DNA of 64,000 bases from Aphelocoma coerulescens (taxonomy: Eukaryota > Chordata > Aves > Passeriformes > Corvidae), in assembly GCF_041296385.1 (NCBI RefSeq), contig NC_091018.1, forward strand, positions 3,107,501 through 3,171,500. The letters are read 5' to 3'. Of this stretch, positions 37,543 to 47,340 are shown piece after piece. Every line of letters begins with the position of its first letter. Position 1 is the first letter of the stretch. Both the position numbers and the translations under genes were made by a program. Below the pieces are notes generated by a model that was given only the letters and a program-made list of their open reading frames with translations, was not told where the DNA came from and ran no database searches.

Positions 37543-37735
37543 AGACTGGGAGGGCTGGGGCTGTTCACCTGGAGAAGAGAAGGCTCCAGGGAGACCTCAG
37601 AGCCCCTTCCAGGGCCTAAAGGGGCTCCAAGAGAGCTGGAGGGGGGCTTGGGGTGGAGGGACAGGACAAGGGGGAATGGCTTCAAACTGACAGAGGGCAG
37701 GGTTAGAAGGGATATTGAGAAGGAAATACTTTTAA
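37543..37735 (+). mobile_element. CR1 internal fragment lacking its 3' end
   Basis: The plus strand reads GGGCTGGGGCTGTTCACC, then TGGAGAAGAGAAGGCTCCAG, GGAGACCTCAGAGCCCCTTC, GGGGCTCCAAGAGAGCTGGA, GACAAGGGGGAATGGCTTCA and a GGATATTGAGAAGGAAAT-like ending. This is CR1 sequence that in the family lies immediately upstream of the part preserved at 10,180-10,365. The terminal portion, with the ATTCTRTG end, is absent, so both ends are truncated. The two-frame open reading across it comes from the GC-rich repeat and is not a gene. Confidence 0.88.
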
Positions 37736-40439
37736 AATGTGGCACAAAGATCCATTCAGAAGGACCAGAATGGTTTGGTGGCTAGACTGTGAATGGCTGA
37801 AATGCCTGGAGACCCCTTGTGCTGATCAACAAATATGAGCCAAACATAAGTAAATGCCTTCATGGTTGTAAATTCTGTGGAGTGGTACAGAGCTTTGTAG
37901 ATTGGGGAGTCTTCTAACCCCTCTAGGATTCATTTGGCTGATGAGTGTATTACACTCCTGCCCAAGCATTGCTGCAGGATTCATAAGTAACAGGTTTCTC
38001 TGAGGGAAGATGCAGATGAAGGAGCACTGTCTGGAAAGGAAGAGTCCATGACTGCAGCGTGGAAACGTGAAGGACTCCTCAGTTCTTCGGCACAGAGACA
38101 TTACTGTTGAGACTCATGTACCTTCCTGGGACCAGCAATGTAATTTTGAGATTGTAATTTAGGAAATAGAAAGAAAATGCTAATTAAGCCTTAAGTATAG
38201 GAGCCAGGAGATATTATGAACACTGTAGCTATTAATTCTCTCCAAAGAAGAATAAATAAGACAAAGACTTTAATTACCTCTCTCTCTGGGGTACATTTGA
38301 CAATTCCCCCTCTGTCACAGCATGAGGTTGCTTTTTTTCTGGGAAAGTCAGACCACCTCTGCTTTCAGCACTGCAATTTCCAGTGATGCAGGCTGAGAAG
38401 AACCACCATAGCTTTAAAATTAGTGTCGTCTTATTTGTCTTTTCAAGTTCATTTATGTCAGTTGCCACTGGAGCCAGAGTGCAATCTCTTTTTAATCATT
38501 TCTTCATTCCACCTCGAACGGTCACAGTGTAGCCAGCTAGGAACTGAGATGAAAAAACTCCACTTAATTTGGTTGGCTTTCATCAGGAAGTTCACTTGCT
38601 ACAGAGCCACTCTATTAGACCAGTGATGTCAAGGCAGCTCAAGACATTAGCTGTCAAAGTAACTCTCCATAACCACCTGCTATTTACATGCAAAACATGC
38701 CTCCCTGGTGAGCCTCAAACTGTAAACACATTTCCAGGAGAAAACTACTGACTTAAGCTATGACAGAAACTTTTTTTTTTTTATTTCGCTTTTATGTGAT
38801 CTGGAAAAAAATCCCCTTGTTGTCAAAACGACTGCAAGAAGCCCCATTAGGGAAGAGCTCTTATTGCTTTAAATGCTTCCACAAAACTGCTTTGATTTTA
38901 CTTCTGCAAAAAGGTTATAATTTATTTGTCTCTCTCTTTGCTCCTGTCTACCCCATAGCAACTGCTATTACATACAAATAATGAAATCTGATTGTCTTGC
39001 CTTGCAGTGTGACAGAATCGCTGCTTCTGCTGCAATACTAATAGCTGGTTATTTATAGCTTTGTGCTAATTCAGCTCTGCTGAATGATGCTCTGGAAGGT
39101 CAGCTTCCCATCCATCTGTGACTGTTTGCTGCTCAGCTGAACACGTGGGGTGTCTGTTTTCTCCAGATCCACCGAGCAGCTCTTGAATGAAAGATAAGCC
39201 TTTTTGTTCCTTCATCTTCCTTCCCTTCCTTCATCCTATACACGTGAAAAATAGGAACTGTTTCTGGCACGGACTAAAACTCCTGACAGTATTAGCACCT
39301 CTTGGTGATCTGTGCTCTAGAGATGTTTGATGGCACCAGATGGGTGTGGGTAGATACTCTGTCAGAATTTCTGCCGGTGAAATGGATTGAATAGTGTAAA
39401 TTGATTAAACATATGCCCAGTTCAGAGGCCATTTAATGATCTGAGTTCCTGCTTATGACAGTAGCACAAACAAAGTGTTGGTATAACTGAAAAGTTGCAG
39501 AACTAAGCTGAGAGCAAATACAGAACCTATTAGCTTTTGCAAACAGATCATTATTTTCTCCGAGAGGAACTGCTAAAGTGTATCTTTACATATTGGCACT
39601 CGTCTAACTGTGTAAGAAAGTTCATTATTCAGGAATTTTAAGATCTTATCCTCCTGATATGAGAATTAGAGAGGTGTATTAGTAAGGCAGTAGACACTGC
39701 TTTGGCATCAGATGGAATTTCATTAAGATTAAATTCATTCCAGTACATTTAGAAAGTAATTATTGCCACAGAAATGTTATGCCAGTCTAATATTTTTTCC
39801 TGTTAATACAGAGCCCAAAACTCTGGGTTACGTCAGGCTGAGTTGGTGGTTTTAGTGTAATGTTTCTCTGAGCTTCTCATCCTTTATCCTTCTATATTCT
39901 GAGTTTCTGCTCCTCCTGGAGATTGAAAGGGGACATGGGGAAGAGAGTATGACTGCTGGAAAGAAATCTGCATATGGAATCGCAAGCAGGCAACTTAACG
40001 AAATTGAAGCTATTTCAACTACGCAGAACCCAGTTTGTGCAGGAAGATAGATTAGGTGACCTATTAGGAGTTTTTCCATTTCTGATTTTATGCTTCTGAG
40101 AATACAATGCTTCCCACCAATGCCTGAAAGTCATTATTCCAATATTCCTTTTCTGCTGCTGAGAGAAACGCCCCTCCGAGATTTCTACACATTCTTGGCA
40201 TCAAAAAGATGGCAAATTAGGCAGGGAAAATGGGAGTAAGCTACAGGATATTGTAATGCCTAAATGGAAAAATAATGGACTTCCATCTCAGAATATCCCA
40301 TCTACCTGCAAAGTACCTGAAAGGTTATTTTGATATGACTTTTTTGACTCGTTTCCTCCTCTGTGTATTGAGGGTAGAAAACGATATAACAAATTTGAAA
40401 ATACGTAAATAAACCAGGAACCAGTAAATTAAAGTGATC
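37736..40439. other. Unique non-coding stretch
   Basis: No gene or transposon is recognised. Positions 39,000-39,640 are compact, non-repetitive and rich in TAAT/ATTA-type cores and Oct- or Sox-like motifs, again resembling conserved non-coding DNA. Short open frames show no domain. Confidence 0.5.
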
Positions 40440-40699
40440 AGTTCTGGCAGTGCTGCTGCCCATGTTTGCTGCTGGCGGCTGCTGCCCCAGCCCACCAGAA
40501 AAAGTTCCCCGTGCTGGGAGTGAGGAGGGCAGATTGTCCCAGGAGTGCCCACAGCCACGCTCTGCTCTGGTGGAAACCAGGCAGCACCTGCAGAACCCTG
40601 CAGCAGCTGCAAACCTGTGACTGTCCCCAGCAAATGGGGACAGGGTCTCAGTGCCCAAGGAGGTGATAGGGAGACAAACTCAGTCAAGACTAAGAGAGA
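40440..40699. other. GC-rich segment abutting the CR1 copy
   Basis: About 260 bases of markedly GC-rich DNA (CTGCTGCC, GCTGGCGGCTGC and CAGCAGCTGC motifs) lie directly beside the 3' end of the CR1 at 40,700. Few CpG dinucleotides are seen, so it is not a CpG island. The longest minus-strand open frame in the window (40325-40852, 175 codons) runs through this segment and into the CR1 tail. It therefore joins unrelated sequences and is very unlikely to be a gene. The segment may be another repeat fragment that I do not recognise. Confidence 0.45.
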
Positions 40700-41221
40700 G
40701 TCACAGAATATTCTGATTTGGAAGGGACCCATCAGGATCACTGAGCCCAGCTCCTGGCTGTGCACAGACACCCCAACAATCCCACCCTGTCCATCCCTGA
40801 GAGCATTGTCCAAAAGCTCCTGGAGCTCTGGCAGGTTTGGTGCTGTCACCATTGCCCTGGGGTGCCTGTTCAGTGCCCAGCCACCCTCTGGGGGAGGAAC
40901 ATTTTTCTAATATCCAACCTAACCCTCCCCTGACACAGCTTCAGGCCATTCCCTCAGGTCCTGTCACTGGTTACAGAGAGCAGAGATTGGAGCTGTCCCT
41001 CCTCTTCCCCTCACGAGGAAGTTGTAACTGTGATGAGTCTCCTGTCAATCTCCTCTTCTGCAGCTGAACAAGCCAAGCACCCTCAGCTGCTCCTCACATG
41101 GCTTCCCCTCAAGGCCCTTCACCATTTTTGTGTCCCTCCTTTGGACTCTCTCTAATACTTTCTCTAATGTCTCTAATACTCTAATATCTTTTTTATATTG
41201 CACTGCCCAAAGCTGCCACAG
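40700..41221 (-). mobile_element. CR1 retrotransposon, 3' portion (left part, split by an LTR)
   Basis: On the plus strand: TCACAGAATATTCTGATTTG, GGAAGGGACCCATCAGGATC, CACCCCAACAATCCCACCCT, TTTTTCTAATATCCAACCTA, CTGACACAGCTTCAGGCC, GAACAAGCCAAGCACCCTCA and CTCAAGGCCCTTCACC, ending near GCACTGCCCAAAGCTGCCAC. All are in the order of the reverse complement of an avian CR1 tail, so the 3' end is at 40700. The copy is interrupted after 41221 by a solo LTR and resumes at 41746-41751. A short internal expansion of (T)CTCTAATA near 41,147-41,190 is seen. Together the two parts give about 660 bases of 5'-truncated CR1. Confidence 0.95.
41217..41221. repeat. Target-site duplication, left copy (CACAG)
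   Basis: Five bases directly left of the LTR, identical to 41746-41750. The pair marks integration of the LTR element into the pre-existing CR1. Confidence 0.9.
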
Positions 41222-41745
41222 TGTCGGCGTTTTGCCGACAAACGGGACGGGGAGCTTGGACAGGCATTCCAGGAGCCTTTTATTGTTTTATTCCATTATC
41301 AGTCTCACATACAGAGTTGAGACAGAGATGGTACAAAGCTCACACCACCACAGGCATCCAGAGCCTTCCTGGTTGCAGAGCATTCTTAAAAGCTTCTCAG
41401 CCAATTAGCGTGCTCCTAAAAGTTACAGAGAACTGTTTTAACCAGTCCTACACAGCCCACGGGCATCTGCTGTACACAATGCTCACTTGTTATACCTTAT
41501 ATAGGAGCACTCAAATATTCTATTATTAAATTTATATATCTTGCTAAGCATATTTTGTGCAACTTCTAAACCTATCTCAGCCAAACCTAGAAACTCTAAC
41601 CATTGTTTTAATGTCCTTGCTTGCTATTAATTGTATCTTCTTCAAGTTTTCGCAGCCAAAGCTGGTCTCTAAACTCTTCTGCTTTATTCCTGAATCCTGC
41701 TTTTTTCTCACACCTAAGAGCTTTTTCAGCTTTTATGTTTCCCCA
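41222..41745 (-). mobile_element. Solo endogenous retroviral LTR, 524 bases, inserted in CR1
   Basis: The interval starts TGTCGGCG and ends TTTCCCCA on the plus strand, so it has TG...CA termini, and it is flanked by the perfect 5-base duplication CACAG (41217-41221 and 41746-41750). Removing it restores continuous CR1 sequence. Transcription would run on the minus strand. A TATATAA box lies at 41497-41503 (minus), two AATAAA polyadenylation signals at 41287-41292 and 41279-41284 (minus), and about 57 bases of U5-like sequence follow to 41222. That U5 end is a 7-base perfect inverted repeat, TGTCGGC/GCCGACA, with a 5-base loop. There is no internal retroviral region, so it is a recombined solo LTR. 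A 5-base duplication is typical of ERVL-like elements, but I cannot assign the family. Open frames over it are spurious. Confidence 0.92.
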
Positions 41746-41750
41746 CACAG
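41746..41750. repeat. Target-site duplication, right copy (CACAG)
   Basis: Five bases directly right of the LTR, identical to 41217-41221. CR1 sequence resumes from here. Confidence 0.9.
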
Positions 41751-41892
41751 CAGCGCTTGAGGTGAGGCTGCCCCAGTGCAGAGCAGAGAGGGACAATCCC
41801 CTCCCTGGGCCGGATTCACCCCAGGACAGGGATGTCCCTCCTGGCTGCCAGGGCACTGCTGACTCACATCCAGCTTTCTGTTCACCAGGACC
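41751..41892 (-). mobile_element. CR1 retrotransposon (right part, resumed after the LTR)
   Basis: The plus strand reads GCTTGAGGTGAGGCTGCCCC, AGAGAGGGACAATCCCCTCC, CAGGACAGGGATGTCCCTCC, GGCTGCCAGGGCACTGCTGA and CATCCAGCTTTCTG, ending CACCAGGACC. This continues the CR1 order broken at 41221. Compared with the usual CR1 order, a short piece between GGGCCGG and CACCCCAGGACA is missing. The element's 5' truncation point is near 41892. Confidence 0.93.
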
Positions 41893-44800
41893 AATTAGTC
41901 TGAATACAGAATGATGGGTATTGCAAACACAACCATTTGTTTCCAGTTCTACCTCTTAAGCAAAAAGGCAGAAGGTGTTTTTTTCTGATTTTATGAATAG
42001 AAGTATAAAAAGCAAGTGCATATTGGAGCTCTGAGGTTGCATATTTTGTAGCATCTCTTAGCAAGGAGAAAGCTAAATGCAGAAAACCCCCTAAAGCTAG
42101 AGATGCTCAAGGCTCCTTGGAATGAGATGTGGGGAAAAAAAAAAAAAAGTGTTCTTTGGGGAAAAAACTTTCAGGGCTGTTTCCAAACAGCTTTCAGACT
42201 TGTACTGGAGCTAGCCATGGGGAGATTGTAACAGTACATACTGTACTTATGCAGCATGGAAATACTGGTTGGTTTGAGCTCTATAGCTGAGATACTTTAT
42301 CATTCAGCTAAAATAATTACTTAGGAGAAATTTAAAGGAGAGAAACTCAGAGTACCAAGGTAATTTCTCAATTACTTTGTCCGTGTTTTATATCTTTATT
42401 AACAAGGATTTGAGGAAACATCCCCAACTGTTCTAAAATAATGGAGAGGTGATGCTCTCTCTCACCTTGTGTCTTTTCATCTTTGCACTGAGCGTGGGTA
42501 TAAAGTTGTAGCCAGTGACAGAGTTTGACTTATTTATCCCTAGGAGAGCAGGTAGAACACACAGTTGCACACAGATGGGATTGCATCTCTAACAAAGACT
42601 GGGACTTCAGGAACCTTGACACAACAGGACTTTTGTTTTTTAAATGATTAATTAGATCTTTCTTTAAACAAGCAAACACTTGGACATTTACCCAATATTC
42701 AGCTCTGTATTTGCCAAAATAATAGCTGATGTGAGGTGAGGGCTCTTTTCAAGTCCTCTTTACCAGAACCAGTCCATGGAGAATGAGTTCAATGTTTTGG
42801 GCTTCCTGCAATCTCCTTCCCCATTGATTAGTTCCATTAAAACACGAATTCATCCTTTTGCTCTGATTTCTTGTGGAGGACTCGTATGCTATAGCTTCAG
42901 CACTGTTCATAATTTTTATAACAAATAGCTTCAAAGCTATTTATTGTACAGCATAAAAGAGCAACAAAAGCTTTTGATTACTGGCCTTTATAGGGAATGG
43001 ATAAGTTGGCAAACAGATGGATTGGAATATGATAAAAGTGATCAACCTTAACTATGGCTTGGTACGATGGGAAAACAGAACTTAGGCAGATACTTAAATC
43101 TGGACTAAATTTGTATTTCCTGGGTAGGAACAGGCTTCTGAATTGGAGATTTCATCAGATAAAACATTTATTGACCTTACTAGTTAAAAAGTTACAGTCT
43201 CTCTGGCACACTGACTGGGATTGCTTCTTTTGTGTTGGGCTTTTATCAGCATCGTATACTGTTTTTTACACAAAAATACATGGCAGGGGTGCTTAGCTTT
43301 GTAGGGAACAGCCAAGAAGGTGTCAGGATTTGGGGTGATTTCCTGTGCCACGGTTGGGAGCTGGGGAAGGAGCCTCTGTGGTTCAGCAGGGTGCCTCAAG
43401 GATGACTCAACACACAGAAACAGAGCACAGAAGCCAATATTTGAGTAATTACTGAAAAAATAATCCTGTGTAATACCAGAGTGCTTGGCACTGGATTGAG
43501 AAACTGTAAACAGACCCATGAGGATAGCACAGTTTGCATCACTTTGAACTGAGCTTCTTGATAATGTTTTCAATCAAACTACCTAAAATTACTGTACAAA
43601 TCTAATCATGTTTAGAACAGCTTCTGTGTGATAAATACTCTTATTCACAAAGTATATTACTGATATTGATGCAGATATGCTGACCTAGGCCATGGTTGCT
43701 CAGCTGTTTTTTTTTTTTCTTCTATGATGCTGTAAATTTATACTACAAAATTAAAAACAAGGATATTTCTGTTTGCTTCTTTTTTTCTTTGTCTGGTGGG
43801 TTGGTTTGTTTTGGGTCGGTTTTGTTCTTTTTTTTTTTCTTTCTTTTTTGGTCATATTTGTTCATCGTAAATCTGGAACAGTACATTGAAGTTGTTTGAG
43901 CTCAGGTGTAAGAAGGGATCCAAACCCCAAGAATTTCATGCCCTCCTTTACCTCTGCTATGCTTACAGGAGTCCCAGCACAGCAACATTTTCTTTGAATT
44001 ATTAATTTATCCACACTTCAGATCATAGTTCACTGGAGAGAGCAGGAACTGACGAATCTCTTCTACTTGGGAGTGATGGGCTTGTAATGAACCTTTTTTT
44101 GTCCTTCCTCAGCAACAGCACTGAGGCATGATGGTGGGAAAGGTAAAACACATTTAATGAAGGGAGGTGATTGTGAGCAGTGGAATTGCTGCTTCTTAGC
44201 TGGACGTTATTTTCCTCCTGTGCTGTTTCCATCCTGAAGGTCTGAGTTACTTGGCAAACTCTTGAAGGCCCCTTAAAGTACAGTTAAACCAAAGGATAAA
44301 TATCCATTCAAATTGTGAAAAGCCAGAGGTTTCAGCTTCCATGAAAGTTAGACCTCTGTGCATGAGCTCTAAATTCAACATAAAGTCTAAATTAGGGGAT
44401 GAGTAGTTTAAGTGAGCTGTTAAATTTCAATCCTGGCTTTAATTAAGTGGCTATTATGTTTCTAAGTACCTTAAAACTTCACTTCCATGCATTAAATGAT
44501 TATTAAAGATAGTTCTTAAAAATTATACAACTTTTTAGAATAGATTAAGTATAATTTGAATCTGAATGTTAATATTGTTGGTATTTGATTAGAATTCATC
44601 AATAAGACTATCTTTTAATTATCCTTTTTGAACATTCTTTCTTATGTGGATGCTGTCCTTTGTAATACTCTATAATGAATACATTTAGAAGCATCTGTGA
44701 GTTTTTGCTTCATGTACTTGACATGATTCTGGCCTTTTAACTTCTAAAACATTTCTCCAATTAAGCTGTTCAAGCCCTTAAGGCTGTCCACAGCTGCTGC

Positions 44801-45989
44801 AAATTGATTGCTCCCATGATGGTATTTAGAATCCCTTGCTGAAACATGAGAGGGCAAACACCAGCATTTTGTAATAATACCTCTTTTTTTATATATATCC
44901 TTTCAGATTTCCTGCATGTTTTTAAAGGTAATCCAGTTTTACCTTCCAGTAAAAAAATTCCATTTTTCCTTCCTTTCTTCTTCGTTGTCTCTCTCCTATA
45001 CTGATCATCTTGGAAATGTTTATTTCTAAAGGCCAGCCTATTCTGGGTTAATCCTTAAAAATATCCTGTGGAGTACCTTTGGTTAGAAGAAATCTGCAGC
45101 ATAAATGAGAAAACCTTAAAAATCATTGAGAAATAGAATTGTAGCTGTAGGAATTCAGCAGTGTAAAATTCTAAGGTTGTTTTTGTCGAAATGTTTGCCC
45201 ATTTTTGCAGTTGTGGTGTTGACCATGTGGAGTCACTCATTACTGGGGAATGAACCATGGCCTGAAAGCTGAGCATCACTTAACTGCTGGAATTCCCATT
45301 GGGATTTCACTAATGGAGAGGTCTGGTGCTGGTCTTCTACACAGGAGTCGGTTCTTCACTTCATCTGAAAAATCTTGCTCATGCTGTGGCCTTACTTCCA
45401 ATGCTTCCTTTAGAGTTTCTCTGCATTTGATCCAAAGGCTCGTGCAGACTTTTGGAGGGCACTTGTTTGGTTGCTGGATAAATGTTCACATCAAGGGCAG
45501 TCAAATCTCCACAAATTACAGACTTTCTCAAGTTAACAAAAAGCCAAATAAAAATCAAGAAATTGCATCGCTCTTTTGGAAATATTCCTTATCTTTTCCA
45601 TAAGAACCTGCTAGTAACTGAGCATTGAGGAATGTGGTTTTCCTCAGAACTCTGTGTAATTATTTTGCTGTTAGGTAACACACTGAGCTCTTTTTTGGTG
45701 CGCTGGGATTTCAGATGAGTGGCTGAGCATTGATAAATGAGGTTTTCCTATTTATCTGGAAGTTCAGATGTGGCCAATGAACCTGTTATAACAGGGTATA
45801 AGAAAGTGGTGACTGGATTGGCAAGCATCAGAAATGAAGAGTTTATGACATTATTTAGTTTGACATTTAGTCTTGATCCTCTCATTAACCACTGAAATCT
45901 CCTACTCCAGTAAATTCCGAGAAGCCCTCTCCCCTCTAAGCACTTTATTTGAGAAAGGCTAAAATGTAATTCCTTAAGAAGAGCTCCCA

Positions 45990-46360
45990 GTCTCATTAGT
46001 TTGACATTAAATCAGTTTGCTTTCATGATTTTTATTTGCACACTGTTATTGATGGATATTTAATACTAAATTTCAACCTGCAGCGAAATAAATTCCAGAC
46101 AGGCAGCAGATTAGGTAACACAATGATGAAGCCTCTGCTGTCAGGAGCACCATTGCTCTTTTAAAGAGTGTGAATGGTTTAATTTAATCTCATCTAATTG
46201 TTATCAGCAAGTTGCCATTGGTTCATTAAAAACATTGCCCATCGAAATAGCAACAGTCTAATGACTTTACATAAAGGTCTGCTTCCAAGGGACTTTGTTG
46301 TTCATAGTAGACACAAATTAAAATGAATTATTCTGAGAGTTGTTTTTTCAGTTACTTCAT
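45990..46360. other. Candidate conserved non-coding block
   Basis: This is a repeat-free segment with many homeodomain-like cores (CTAATTGTTATCAGC, GGTTTAATTTAATC, TTATTGATGG) and a CATCGAAATAGCAACAG-like stretch. No frame is open for long. It resembles vertebrate developmental enhancers in texture. This is inference only. Confidence 0.28.
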
Positions 46361-47029
46361 TTCATCATAACTTTAAAAGCTAGAAGTCGGAATCTAATTT
46401 TCTTCCTAAATTATTTTTAACATTTAAATGAGGAAGGAAGGAAACAAATTTCTCTACTAATAGCCTGAGACTTCAGCATCTTGTTTATGCTTTTTTTTAA
46501 TTGCTTCTTTTCCAAATGAACATTATGCCAGCTAAGCTCATTGTCATATTTATCCATATATTCAATGTTACATGCTAATTTTCTGGCATTTTCTCAGAGC
46601 ACTAACTTTGAGAGGATTTGGCATTATTTTCAAATTTTTTGAGCTTTTTTGACTGAAAAATGAAAAAAAGAACCCAAAATTCAGGTGGATATTTAAACAA
46701 TAGTAATAATAAAAATCACATATGACTTGGCTTAAATAACAAAATAACTGAGTAAATTTTTTGCTGAAAAAATTTAATATCCTAATTCAATTTCAGACAC
46801 TCAGTATTAAAAGCTCCTTTAGCTAGAGCATCTTTGCAACTTTGCTGCCTAAAGAGGAAATTTTCCTATGTGGTTTTTGGAGCTAAAGGATAAATTAATG
46901 TACATTTTTAGTATCACTTTAAACATGGCCTGAAAATCATCAAACAGCAAAGCACAAAGGGGTGTCTGCCCAAACTTCTGCCTTAAAATGCAACCTGTAG
47001 CAAGAGCAAAATAACGGCATGCATTAAAA

Positions 47030-47340
47030 ATATTTACATAAATTCTCTTGGCACAAACAGCAGCAATGGGTAATTATCTCCTTGTTATGCTTTGCTCTCT
47101 GATTAGCATTGAAGGGGAGGGACTAGGACAGAACAGGCAGAGCAGGAAGGCAGCCAGCCCATTTGCTGCCACTTGTGTATACATAATCTTAATAAATCAA
47201 ATTGGCAAAGTATCAGCTGGCACTCGGTTACTGTGTGTGTTCTGCAGTCTTCTTATACAAAATGTAATTTTTTGGACATAATCAATAATTATTATTGCAG
47301 GCATCACAATTAAACAGTTAGAAGCAAGTTATTAAACTCT
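47030..47340. other. Candidate conserved non-coding block
   Basis: This is a compact unique sequence with ATGGGTAATTATCTCC, AATCTTAATAAATCAAATTG and AATCAATAATTATTATTGC, ringed by more ordinary A+T-rich DNA. It holds clustered AT-hook or homeodomain-type sites and no coding signal. The call is by texture, not by alignment. Confidence 0.28.

Noticed and set aside
40325..40852. Longest minus-strand open frame (175 codons)
   Set aside because: It joins the CR1 3' tail, a GC-rich segment and A+T-rich unique DNA. No domain is visible, and the CR1 part explains the stop-poor stretch.
41221..41914. Open frames on both strands over the LTR and CR1
   Set aside because: They lie within non-coding LTR and CR1 tail sequence.
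43184..43573. 129-codon minus-strand frame
   Set aside because: No family resemblance, no splice or promoter signal, and an ordinary A+T-rich context.
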